Below are positions 39,301-50,500 of a stretch of DNA of 64,000 nucleotides, in pieces. A program made the translations under genes and the position numbers. The stretch's first letter is position 1. Every line of letters begins with the position of its first letter. This DNA comes from Micromussa lordhowensis (Eukaryota; Cnidaria; Anthozoa; Scleractinia; Lobophylliidae), in NCBI GenBank assembly GCA_964020085.1, contig OZ026606.1:4983923-5047922 (forward strand). The letters are read 5' to 3'. The notes beneath the pieces are model-generated. The model searched no databases, had not been told where the DNA came from, and worked only from the letters and a program-made list of their open reading frames with translations.

Positions 39301-39651
39301 TACGAAGCATTCACTTGTCTTGCAAACATTTTGCAAGCTTACTTCAACAATACGAAAATAAGTTGAGCATCTGGAGGAAAAGGAAATAAACCACGTACTT
39401 AACTTTCGAAAATCTCTTTTAAAACATGCGTGTTTAATTTGTTAGATACAGAACGTATTTTAAATTGTTACCTCTATAGCTGTCACCCACCACGGGTCGG
39501 GCTTCTTTCGTCTTGCTACATAAACTTTCGGCCCGTAAGGAAGGTTTGGATCGTAATCTGGTTCTCCCGGTGCCCATGAGGGTATTTCCTTGTTTCTCTT
39601 TCGAATTTCGTCGCCTTTTTTCTCCGCCATTAGGTCAATCACTGTATGCAT
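33781..39651 (-). CDS. Small His-rich membrane protein with Sel1-like repeat
   Basis: Exons 39472-39651, 37861-38002, 35342-35387, 34781-34867 and 33781-33874 have GT/AG borders and join in frame: 182 aa from the first ATG at 39651, or 175 aa from the second at 39630. The second (MAEKKGDE) looks the more natural start. Order: a soluble charged and proline-rich N-terminus (WAPGEPDYDPNLPYGPKVY), one hydrophobic span at about residues 54-72 (VVVGVLLFFLYMYYY), a histidine-rich stretch (DHLHFHVLNAYANVGVSHAQHH), then a Sel1-like repeat (YLNGHGVKKDEKMAFYWFR .. GHGHGAYNLV) and a helical C-terminus ending YPHRYT. Sel1 repeats mediate protein contacts in ER and mitochondrial adaptors. I do not recognise an orthologue, and no function is assigned. 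GTGAGT follows the stop almost immediately, hinting at a 3'-UTR intron. Confidence 0.85.
34697..34732. repeat. (AATC)n microsatellite
   Basis: Interrupted AATC repeats about 50 bp from the 3' end of the exon at 34781-34867. Confidence 0.9.
35843..37232. mobile_element. TIR element, 1.39 kb, TATATA-flanked
   Basis: Ends CAGGCCTTCTGA and TCAGAAGGCCTG, flanked by TATATA on both sides (35837-35842, 37233-37238). Subterminal clusters of the 'ATCGCAC/ATCGCATAA' motif occur at both ends, as is common where a transposase binds. No frame over about 105 codons and no recognised transposase. It lies in the intron between Sel1-protein exons 37861-38002 and 35342-35387. The target duplication length (2, 4 or 6 bp) is ambiguous because the flank is a TA repeat. 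Confidence 0.8.
37515..37551. repeat. (GGAA)n microsatellite
   Basis: Interrupted GGAA/GAAG repeat in the same intron. Confidence 0.9.
38180..39033. mobile_element. TTAA-flanked MITE (G)
   Basis: 854 bp flanked by TTAA (38176-38179 and 39034-39037). Terminal inverted repeats are GGTGGCTCCCTAGAGTT on the left and AACTCTAGGGAGCCACC on the right. It lies in the first intron of the Sel1-protein gene. It has the same target as the AGTGC-ended elements but different ends, so it is a separate family. Internal blocks (CTTTGGTGAATTTTTTTG, ATTTCACCGAAGGAAA) resemble sequence at 58960-59210. Confidence 0.8.
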
Positions 39652-42074
39652 TTTACGAGTGGAAGAACTGACGACAAGATATTATTTGCAATATATGGAC
39701 ATTTGTGATTGGATTACACTGACAACCGACCAATAGAAATGTTGCTTATATCTAGAACATCCTTTGCTGTGGCAGGTGTAATAAATATTCCCAAACTACA
39801 AGTTTTGCACGTATGTGATGACAAACTACTGGGATTGACGTTTACTAAAATGTTATGACCTACATCTACGAAAGCAGAAAACAATAGATTTCGGCGAAAA
39901 AGTAATTTTCTGAACGCAGTTACCTACAAGGGAATTTAATTTTACATCCCTGCACCAGTTTGTTTTTGTTACCAATCCAGGATATAATGGCGTCCGGTTG
40001 TTAATAATAAATGTGTTATTTTTTCACGTAGTTACGGTTAACCTGAGTGAATTCCAGTTTCAGGTAATGTTTGTTGAAAAGAATTTACAAACGTCTTGGC
40101 AGAAATAAAACTGAATGTTGAAAAGTTCCAACAAGAGTCATGAATAAGCTTTAGATATGGAAGTTTAGGATTGAGCGATCTCAACAAATTTTAAAACAAG
40201 GAAACAGCTGCCTGTCTAGAATAATAGAAAGCTTAAGCAAACCACGCCAGGGGTCAACCATGAAGCCAACGGCAACGAGAACGTCACCCCAAAAAAGATT
40301 TAATGCGCAGAACAATGGCTCTCTACGTCCGTAATATCATGAGCCACGACAGTTAATTTGTTTGTTTGCCGGTTTGTTTTTTTGGCATCTTTTTTTTTAA
40401 TTGATCGCTGGCATTACATACTGTATTTTAGTTGAACAGTTTTTTAGACCGATCCGTGTACTGAACAGACAGAGATAATTTCAAAATTCGAAGATAAAAT
40501 ATAAATTCATTTTTAGCACTGAAACGTTGGTCTCGGCGCCACCCCCTCCACCGCTATTAATCAATATTTTTATTAATCACTAATTAATAACTCCTATTAA
40601 TCAATCTTTTTATTTATGTGCTCGCGGGAAAAATGTCCTTTTTGCACACGGTCCGCGTCAATATTGCAAGGACACGGAAATAACTCTGATGGCAGGTTAA
40701 TAGGCGTATATGTTACTTTCTGCAGGAGAGGCCAGGAGAGAAATTCGAATTCTATTCTCTTTCGCTTCGCTCAGCCGAATAGAAAACATTTCTATTACTA
40801 GTGTAGCCAAAGCTATGAAAGTGCTGCGGAAATTGGGATGTTGTTTGCAAATTGAAGTAGGGATTGTATAGAGCTTGTGTAGAAATGGTTGTCATCAAGT
40901 TATTTTGTTTGGTCAAGTCCCAGAAATTGTTGAGTAAGATGTGGTTATATTCAATTCATGATGTCATCAGTTACAGCGTTTAATTTCTGAAAGAAATAAT
41001 GCAACAATAAAGTTCATAAGTTTAAGATTTCATGAACAAAATTAACTGATTTTGTGCGATTATGCAACGGCTTGTTAAAAAGTATCGAATGTAGCGAGTT
41101 TATTTACAAAAGTTTGAACCGGAGACACACTGAATACAGGTTACAAGCCAAAGAATATAAGAAAAAAGTCACACGCTATTTAAAACAACGATATAAAAGA
41201 AAAACAGCCTCGAGTAAACTGGTCGGCGTCAAGTGGTGTGATATTCACAAGGAGTGGTATATAAAGGCCTAATTATCCCAGTGGGAACTAATACCAAGCA
41301 ACCTAATTAAACACCTAAAAGAAATACATATCTTCCCTTGCATATCAGCCCTTTGACTCCTTGGTTCCCTGATGAAACCGAGATCTCATTCCTGATATAC
41401 TGAAAGGTGGATAAGCAAGGATCAGTTCGTAAAACCTTTCCTCAGTTATTTTATTCATTATTCACTAAATGAATCTTACATAAAATGACTTTTCCTACCC
41501 TCAAAAGCTCAGCTAATAATAATTTGTTTTACTCAAAATATCTGAAATCAGTGACATACGCTATTACATCATTTTCCCGTATTAAGCATTTAAGAGAACC
41601 CGAAAAATATTTTAGACTTAATGACTGAGTGGGAGGGGAGAATATATTTAGCTCAAGGTCAGAACTGTGGGAGAGGAATTCCAGAGGTCAGGGACTGCAA
41701 AAATGCACGGGGAAGCCTTCCACCCCAAGTGGTTTCCTCCTCTCTCACTGCGTGTACATCTTTAAAAAGATTTTGCTTTAAAAAGTGGCCTATATCCTTT
41801 GATCTGTTGTGAGTGTAGAATAATTTATAAAGCACAAAAACATAGATAACGAATCAAGATTTCACTGTTGGAAAAAAGCAATATTTGTCTGAAAAAATTC
41901 GTGCAGAGGGTTTCAGCTGCAAACAAAATCCTGCACTTCCATCTTTTCTCGGACATTGTAATTTTTATCATTAATTGGTAATAAGACTTTGTGTCGTCCA
42001 ATTCGGTCTGTAATCATACTCTTGATAAACAAATCAGACTCCAGCTGCGCGGTCGTACGATTTTGTTATCACGA

Positions 42075-42241
42075 ATAGACCATTTCCGATATATTAAAAT
42101 TCTAACGTGGCTCCGAGGCTTAGGGTAATAAATCAAAAGAAATCACATCGAGGTTGAGGGATGAATTATTAATTTCTTTTGTTTTATTCCCCCAAGCCTG
42201 GGAGCCATGTTGGAATTTTAATATATCGGAAATGGCCTGTT
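42075..42241. repeat. Palindromic MITE, copy 1
   Basis: About 165 bp whose ends (ATAGACCATTTCCGATATAT and its complement) pair along almost the full length. Inner blocks TTAGGGTAATAAATCAAAAG and CTTTTGTTTTATTCCCCCAA also pair. A second diverged copy lies at 54698-54868. Confidence 0.85.
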
Positions 42242-42924
42242 GGACTCCACTCAGTCCTATTACCATTACTAATTACTATATTATGGTTGTTCCAGGTAAT
42301 TTCACCTGGTACATTGTCTACATCTAGCGTTGTTGTGGAGTTTAACTCCTGTCAGTATGCCAGCAGAGTATGGTAAGAATTTGTCAGATTGTCGAGGGAA
42401 AGCATCTCAATGTCATACTGGCACTTAATTAGGACACTTAGGCGCGGCCACCGTATCGTCAGTTTACACCTAATTCTGGAATTCTTTTCTAGGATGCGCT
42501 GGAGTGGGACATTAATCGCTCGGTCTACGCGATATCGAGCCCTTTGTCCATAATCTCAAAGTCTAGCATTTTAAGCCCGCCGTGTTTTTTTTTTTTTTTT
42601 CACTATTAATGGTACCTCTTTTGACTTTTGCTAGTTTACCTTGCCATATAAAATTGAAGGATATCCTGCTAATTTCTTTCATAAAATACTTGGGGATAGT
42701 AAGAACGGACGCATCAGTGAAAATGAGCTAAGACAAACCTAAAGTTTTTACAATGTTTATCCTTTCCAGTAGAGTGAGTTTTCTCCGATTCCAGCCATTG
42801 AGACTTTTTCTTGGTTGCTAATCTTTTCCTCAAAATTTAGTTTTTCTGCATGTTCAGTGTTATATGCGAAATATGTGCCGAGAGCATATATTAAAAAAAA
42901 ATTAAAAGTGGTGTACGTTCTGAA

Positions 42925-42934
<10 letters not shown>

Positions 42935-42972
<38 letters not shown>

Positions 42973-43013
42973 TCGAGGTCAGGGCGTACGGACGTCACTC
43001 AGTCAATAAGCAT
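42935..43013. repeat. Short inverted repeat TTATTGACTGAGTG
   Basis: Begins TTATTGACTGAGTGGGAGG and ends with the complement CACTCAGTCAATAAG. The same left end, without the right, occurs at 41617. Probably a truncated dispersed element. Confidence 0.6.
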
Positions 43014-43264
43014 TTTATCATAAGACCACTTTTTTATGATTTTCATTCTTTGCTGGAACGAGGCCGCGCGCGGCAGCATTGCTTCGTTTCGAGAGTAGTG
43101 ACTTTCTTTCTGTTGCTTCGCTGTGAGTAGGTAATTGCAGCATTTCGGTGTCTGAAAGCTCACCGGGATAATAGAAATCACTGTCGGAATGTTCGCTTTC
43201 ACTCATTTTCAAGGAAACATTTTTTAGCAACAAAATTGTTTTGCATTGTTTTTGCCGGGGCCGG

Positions 43265-43455
43265 TATAGTGAGTAACGTAGCAGTGTGCGCTCGTTAACA
43301 AAATGATGGCCTCTTCTTTGAGATTTCGAAGTGTCTGTGAGGAGGATTCTGATAAAGTCTTGAACGACTAGTAGATACTAAAATAATAAGATTATTCGCT
43401 CTCGATTTCTATGCGTGATAGAAAATTCGAGTACATAATCTAATTGTTTAATATA
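43265..43455 (+). repeat. Second copy of the 33345-33565 repeat
   Basis: Direct match, with gaps, to the right half of the composite repeat: GTGAGTAACGTAGCAG, GAACGACTAGTAGAT, ATTATTCGCTCTCGATTTCT and ATAATCTAATTGTTTAATA appear in the same order. It lacks the hairpin present in the first copy. Confidence 0.75.
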
Positions 43456-43748
43456 TTACATATTTGTGCCCGCCTTATCTTGAATCATCAAGGCCATTAT
43501 GCATATCAAACGCTTTGTACTTTGTATAAACGAAGACACTGTGTGGGCAGATTTGATTTGTGAATGAGAAGCAAGCTGATGACTCGTGTGTTGTGTCTAC
43601 TTCGGTGGTGCGGCTAACCTGCTCTTAGTTGATATTCAGGCGTCCCTTCCCGCAGAAAGCCTGTTCACGAATTCCGCACTCAGTTACTATTAAGTTTTCA
43701 TGCAAGAGAAGAAACTGATGTCCTAGAAAGAAAAGAGGATTCCAATAC

Positions 43749-43913
43749 TGTTTTTTCCGGCACCCAGGCAAATAAATGTTGATCACCTTGACCGCTTTAC
43801 AGACGACAACAACCGCGAACAACAGTTTTATTTGCATGTTTTTTCCGGCACCCAGGCTAATAAATGTTGATCACCTTGATCGCTTTACTGACGATAACAA
43901 TCGTATTTGCATG
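43749..43913. repeat. Tandem duplication, 88-bp period
   Basis: Two units beginning TGTTTTTTCCGGCACCCAGG, each containing AATAAATGTTGATCACCTTG and ending near TATTTGCATG. The second is slightly shorter. Confidence 0.85.
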
Positions 43914-44568
43914 GGCATAATGATACATAAACTGTTGTAATGGCTTTTGTAAACTAAAACGGCATTAAACAGCAATAGCTATCGTCAGCATATAGTAAGG
44001 TTATAATAAAGCAATCAAGTTACATTAGTTTGATTTGAAAGAAGAATGTTGCGTAGATCAAAGCAAGATGGAACTGGAATTTTGCTAATTGAATGATAGT
44101 TATGTCTCCCTCCATTAACTATGATTGAATATTTTCAAAACGACATAATGATTCGCAGACGTCATAAGTTCGCCAATAACTTGCAACAGAAATAATTGTT
44201 TAAAAGTCGAAACGATAATTTCTTTTTTTTCTATAAAATCTATCTCTTAGAATAGAGCCGTGATTTAATGCCATACATAAGAAAGAAAGTGAGAAAATCT
44301 CGATTTGAAAGACCCTCAAAATTAAAACTGAAAAATCGTCCAACCGGATCTAAAGTAAGTTATGAACTACACTTCCACAATATCGCCGCTGGCAATATTC
44401 AAAATTATTAGTCTTCAACACACCTAGTTTGTCGTCTGACTCCCCCATATCAGTCATTTTCACACGATTTGTTTGGCGCTCTTTGAAAGAGATCAGAACA
44501 GGTTATCCGTCAGTCGGTCGAGACAACACTCATTTCACTTCATGGTTTGCTAGGCAGCCGAGCTTCAG

Positions 44569-47500
44569 ATGGAATATCGAACTCTTCGTGAATGTCTGTT
44601 GCTGCTGGCCGGCTTGGTTGTCGGTCTCCATATTACGTTGTTTCTGAAGCAGAATCAATGCAATTTAACCTATAAAAAGTATTTTGGACCAAGCACAACG
44701 ACAAAGCCAAACGAAGTACACTTTAATAAGAGTCAGCTCATCTTCGTTGGTGTTATGACAGCCGAGACATTTCTGCAAACTCGAGCTCAAGCAGTGTTTG
44801 ATACATGGGGAAAGAATGTTGCTGGAAAACTAACATTTTTTTCAAGTCAGACTCATCAAAAGTCCAAGCTGCCAGTGATCAGTCTGCCAGACGTGGACGA
44901 CTCGTATCCACCGCTGAAGAAGTCTTTAATGATGGTCAAGTACATGCACGATCACCACATCGACGACTATGAATGGTTCATGCGAGCGGACGACGATGTT
45001 TACGTCCGCAATGACAAATTAGCACGTTTATTACGTTCATTGAACAGTTCCGATGATATCTACCTGGGGCAAGCGGGAACAGGTGCAAAGAAGGAAAGAG
45101 GAATGCTTAACCTGTTGCCCGGTGAAAACTATTGTATGGGAGGGCCGGGTGTAGTATTCAGTCGAAGTGTTTTGAGAAAGGTCGCTCCGCATATTGAACA
45201 TTGTCTTCTTAAAGCACCGAAATCACACATGCATGAAGACACAGAGCTTGGTCGCTGTATAAAACGCTATGTTGGAATTCCGTGCACTTGGGCCTATGAG
45301 GTAAGCTGCTAATTTGCAGAAATTAAAGTTTTGTTGCATTTTTAATCCTTCCTTCCTTTTTCCTTAATTCCTGCCGTTCTGCCCTTTCAAAGAACTTTAA
45401 TGAGGAGACCTGCGTCACAAAGTGGTTTCAGAAGGGTCCTCTATTAACAAGATTAAACCTGCGTCACAAAGTGGTTTCAGAAGGGTCCTCTATTAAGATT
45501 AAACAAAGCAAATCTAGGAAAACTGAGCTGGATATATAACTATACAGAACTAATTAAAAATAAACGTTTTAATAGATGAGAATATTGGAGACAATATTTT
45601 AAAAAAAACTATCAACTGTATCATCCTTCTTTTTTCAACCCATCACTCCAGCTGAAATTCGACTGGAAATATTATCTATTCCTAACAACAAGTCACACGG
45701 CCTTTACTCCTGCCCTAGTCGGTTACTGAAGTGTGCAAGTGACGTTTTAAGTCATCTCTTAGCACAAATCTTTAATTCATCTGTATCACTTGGAACTTAT
45801 CCAGCCAAACTCAAAATGTCGAAAATCGTACCTATATTAAAGGCAGATGATGAAACTGAACCAAATAATTACAGGCCAATATCTTTACTGTCTAATTTTA
45901 ACAGAATTTTTGAAAAATTGATGTACAAAAGAATGAAAGTTTTAATAAATGAAGAAGACATACTTTATCGCTCCCAATACGGATTCCGTGAAGAGCACTC
46001 AACCCAGCATGCAATTATTGACATAGTTAATACTCATAAATATTATAAAAAACGCTCACTGACTATGTACAATTAAAAAACTTCAAGCTTTCGGCTGTCA
46101 GGCTACAGCCTTCAATGGATAAAATGGACAAGGACGACAACTACTTATATACAAAAAATGGTGAGACTAATAAAATGAATATATAAAACGGGGGAATGAA
46201 AAATATGTAAGAAAGTGTCAATTGATCTTTCTTAAAAGAATGGAATATTGGTTGGGCAGCGGCCTTGAATTATTATCTGCATGATCAATAGAAGCGGTGT
46301 GCCAAGATTCTAATGTCTTGCGGATACGAGAAGAACCCTTATCAATCACTTGGGAATTATTGAAGTCAATAGAGTGGTTTGCAGACCAAGCGTGTTTAGC
46401 GATATTAGAACCTCTTGCGTAAGACTTCACATTCCTCATATGTTCTTTTCTTCTGGTTTCAAAGCATCTACCAGTCTCGCCTACATAACTCCATGGGCAG
46501 TCAGCACAAGATATTTTGTAAACCACGTTAGGTTGCAAATCAATCGGAGGTCGGGACTTGGGAGAGGGAAACTCTTGTTGCAATGTCTTGAGTGGCTTAT
46601 TGACAACTCGGATATCATGTTTTCTTAGAAGTCTAGTAAGAGGCTGGGAAATGCCATTAATATAAGGAAGAACTGCATAATTAAAGAAGTCGGAAGGTGC
46701 GGCCCATTTGAAAAACATGCAGACAAGTTCCTCAGGTGTTGGGATGGAGTTTGTTCGCTGAGTAGAAGATTTCTTCTTTAAGATGTTAGAGATAACATTT
46801 TGGGGGTAATTATTGATTCGAAGAGCGTCGGTGACACGAATAAGTTCAGTCTCTTTTTCTTGTTTCGTGTTGGGAAGATTAGTTGCGCGATGCAATAAAG
46901 TCTCGGCCGTGCTGATCTTGTGTCGTTTGTCATGGTGAGAGAAGAAATCTAAATACCTATCGGTGTGAGTTGGTTTGCGATAAACATCGACAATGAGAGC
47001 ATTATCTTTACGGGAAACTAGGGCGTCCAAAAAAGCGATCTGGTTGTTATTTTCTTATTCGATGGTAAAGGAAATGTGTTGATCAATACTGTTGAGCGTG
47101 TTTTGGAAAGAGTCAACTGCGTTTCTTTTTATGATGCAAAAACTATCATCGGCATAATACTAATCCTATTCATAGCAATATGGACAAAAGTTTATTTTCG
47201 TGTGGTGTTTTTATAGACCTAAAGAAAGCATTCGATACAGTAGATCATGCCATCTTACTTGATAAACTTAACCATTATGGCTTTCGCGGAATAATTAACA
47301 ATTGGTTTTCATCCTATTTGCAGAATCGAATACAAACAAACACTAGTTGGTCCACATATCTCTGAAAGAACATTAACGACTTGTGGTGTTCCACAAGGTT
47401 CCGTACTGGGCCGATTATTGTTATTATTGTATATCAATGATATTTATACCTGTTCCAAAGTGCTCAACTTTTATCTTTTTGCTGATGACACCAATATTTT

Positions 47501-50500
47501 ATATGCGGACAAAAACCTTAAGTCATTAGAGCAAAGAGTGAATGCTGAGCTAAATAAATTGTATGTATGGCTAACATCAAACAAATTAAATCTTAAAATT
47601 TCGTTATATTCCGCCCATATCAAAAGAGATTATCCTTTCAACCTAAAATAGGGATATTTGACAATGAGAAGAATATAAACATTTCCCTAGACTGCAAAAA
47701 TTACGTTAAGTACCTTGGAATATTAATTGACTCTAATCTTTCTTGGAAGATTCATATCGAGTATATATCGCTTTAAAAATTAGTAAAATCGTAGATCTTA
47801 TTGCAAAATTAAGACACTTTGTACCTCTCCATACCCTATTAAGTATTTATCAGTCTTTAATCTCTCCTTATATCACTTATGGATTATCCGTTTGGGGACA
47901 GGCTTGCAAGTCTTACTTAAATAAAATCTTAATATTACAAAAACGTGCATTACGTTTCATGTACTTTGCAAAAAAGAATGAGCATACCATACCACTTTTT
48001 ATTAATTCTAAGCTTTTGCCTTTGAACTTTTTATACTACAAAACTTTATCTTAATTGATGCACGACGTTAACACTGCCTCTGCCCCTATTAACATATGTA
48101 ATCTATTTACAAAAACGTCCAGAGTCCATTCTTACAACACACGTTCTTCTACTTCAGATAATTTTTACATAAGAGCTTCAAGACCTGAAATTCAAAAAAA
48201 CGCCTTTTCAAGAGTTGGTGCTAAATTATGGAATGAGATACCAAGCTCTCTGAGAGAACTACCAAAGAAATTATTCAAACTCAGAATTAAAAACAAACTC
48301 TTAAGTGTTCTTGAAGATGAAGATTCCTTCATTGAGGTTGGTACGATCATCTCTAAAGTAAATGAAAATGTCAGTAGTAGTCAAAATTCAATTGAATTAA
48401 ATTACATTCTTTTCCAATTTTCTTTTTCTTTATTATTATTTTTTTCTTCCCATTTCTCTTAATTGTAGTAATAATAGTAATTAAAGTAATAATAAATAAC
48501 TTGTAACTATTGATAGACTGGCCCGCCTAGACTAGCAGAGCTATCCGCGGGCCAGCCCGACTGTAATATGTATTTTTAATTAGTAATAAAATGATGATGA
48601 TGATGATGATGATACATTATGCTTACTTCATTAAACTATTAAAGTTTGGCTGTTGGAAAGGCCACTCTTAAATGCCGCTATGGTTGGCGATTCTCTGAGC
48701 GTTATGTCTAAGGAGTTTCATATATCTGCAGCAAAATTTAGAGTGGTCCAGTGTGCCCATCTTCTATGAACCGATGATTTCCAAATATTATGCCTAAATC
48801 TAGTATTATAAACGGGTACATAAAAAGATCATCAATGGACTTTTAAACGAAATTGGCGCGGTGTTCTGCCCTTCGCCGTTGTAAAGGCTTCCTACGGAGC
48901 GTCGCAAGTGCGTCGCTTGCAGAGGAGCGCGGAGACACATCTAGAATGAGTCGCGCAGCCTTATTTTGTGGAACTTGTAGTTCAGCAATAAGAGTGGAGT
49001 TGCCCTGGTCTCCCCATATAATATCGCCGTAGTCAAAAAGAGGTAGAATAACAGAGTTAAAAGATGTTATCCTGACGCTTTGTGATAGGCATGTGTTGAT
49101 ACGCCGCAAAAGACCTAGTAGTTTATTATTTATCTTGTGACACATGTAATCAACATGGTGCTCACACTAAGGTTCTTATTGCTAGCTTATCCCAAATATG
49201 AAATGGATTGAGCGTCATCAATGTGTGAGCGGAGATAGTAATAGAGTTGATTCTACTTAGCCTCGTATTACCGCTTGTTGAGAGTGACTTGATTATGTTT
49301 TAACCAGTCGGATCACAGGTCACCCAAGCGTAATATAAGAGTTTGTCTGGAGAACTCTGGTTGAAATATAGTTTTTGTATGGAGATTAGGACATGACATT
49401 GAAATTGATCAATGTGAGGGTAATTCACCGAGTAAACACTATTGCCCATTGATTGTGCCGTTTTTTCTCATCCTGGAGAGTTTAAACGAGATTTGAGCGA
49501 ACTTTGATTTATTTATCCTTCCCGGACGGTATTACAATAAGAGACCTTGTCAATTTCTGATATAAGTTTAGAGGAGAAATATGAGAGAGTGTCATCGCCG
49601 TATAAGGTAATCTTGCAGAATTCAAGGACGTTGTGGCAACTCATTGATAAAGAATTTTATACTCTGTCTTCGTAATGTCCCCATGACAGAATTGTATTTG
49701 TATATTTTTTTATTTCTCCACTTGACGACATGAATGCAATATTGTTAACAAATAAGGGCAGTGAAAGGGAAGTGGAAAAGGCAAAATATAGTGAACTAAT
49801 TATATGCCTTTTTGACTCAAATATATCCGATATATCTGTAGGGTTTTTGTTCACTGAATTTTTGGTAGCATTTGTCCACCTTCATCAGAGTGAAAAAATG
49901 GATGCTCGTGTTTCACGTGCTTAAACACGAGTGTAGAGTTTTAACTGAAAACCGGAGACTTTTCTTTCATGCTCCGCGTTTGCGTCCATCGTTGAGTGCC
50001 ACGACTCTAAAAATAGTCTCTTGGTATAGCTTGTAATTCCTCTTTCGAGGATCGTGGCCTCTCTTGGCTGGATGTTATAATCATTTCTTTGCGGGTGTTG
50101 TTTTATCACTGATTCTCCGTTGCAAGCGCCGCCAGGATCGTGAGCGCGTAGACGGGCAGTCGTTACATTTAACTTTGTAAAGAATTCCTTTTCTTTGATG
50201 GTCCTGTCGCCTATCTTTTGGTTTCTTAAAGATCCGGCTAACTGTTCGGCATGGTTTGAACGCCGTACGAATGTTGAAACTTCTGAGCTCATGTAGACTG
50301 CTCACATCCCCACCCCCAGTCAAGTCTTCCGTTTTGCGCTAGCGTCTAGTTCTCTCGCGATTCTATCCGCGCGTTCAACGATCGAATGAAAATAGAGAGC
50401 TGTGAGCAGTCTAAAGCTCATGGAGATCACGTGGAGCCAAACTGGCCTCGACAGCCACTGACCGCTCCATGATCTTGAGGATTCAGTAAAATGTAAAAAA

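Larger units (their letters stand above)
39652..44568. other. Divergent intergenic region
   Basis: Separates the minus-strand Sel1-protein gene from the plus-strand chondroitin synthase gene, so it should hold both promoters. It contains the repeats listed below and a 72-codon basic frame at 41054-41272 that I cannot support as a gene. The element-end motif TGACTGAGTGGGAGG occurs at 41624 and 42939. No RNA gene recognised. Confidence 0.6.
45620..48616 (+). mobile_element. Dead LINE (CR1/L2-like), split by a Penelope-like element
   Basis: 5'-truncated non-LTR retrotransposon in the CHSY intron, sense orientation. Reverse-transcriptase motifs run through it: [33 protein letters not shown], then after the inserted element [22 protein letters not shown] and the FADDTNILY catalytic box, followed by the thumb and C-terminal region (HTIPLF, NTRSS). 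Frame changes near 47350 and 47650-47740, and the stop at 48052, show decay. The 3' end carries a hairpin (GGCCCGC .. GCGGGCC) and an (ATG)n tail, typical of CR1/L2 relatives. Removing 1127 bp (Penelope element plus one target copy) restores the frame across the insertion. Confidence 0.85.

Noticed and set aside
41054..41272. 72-codon basic frame
   Set aside because: No similarity recognised, no splice or repeat context; likely chance.
46035..46220. Hammerhead ribozyme in the Penelope-like tail
   Set aside because: Such elements often carry one, but I did not find the conserved CUGAUGA/GAAA core in the tail here.
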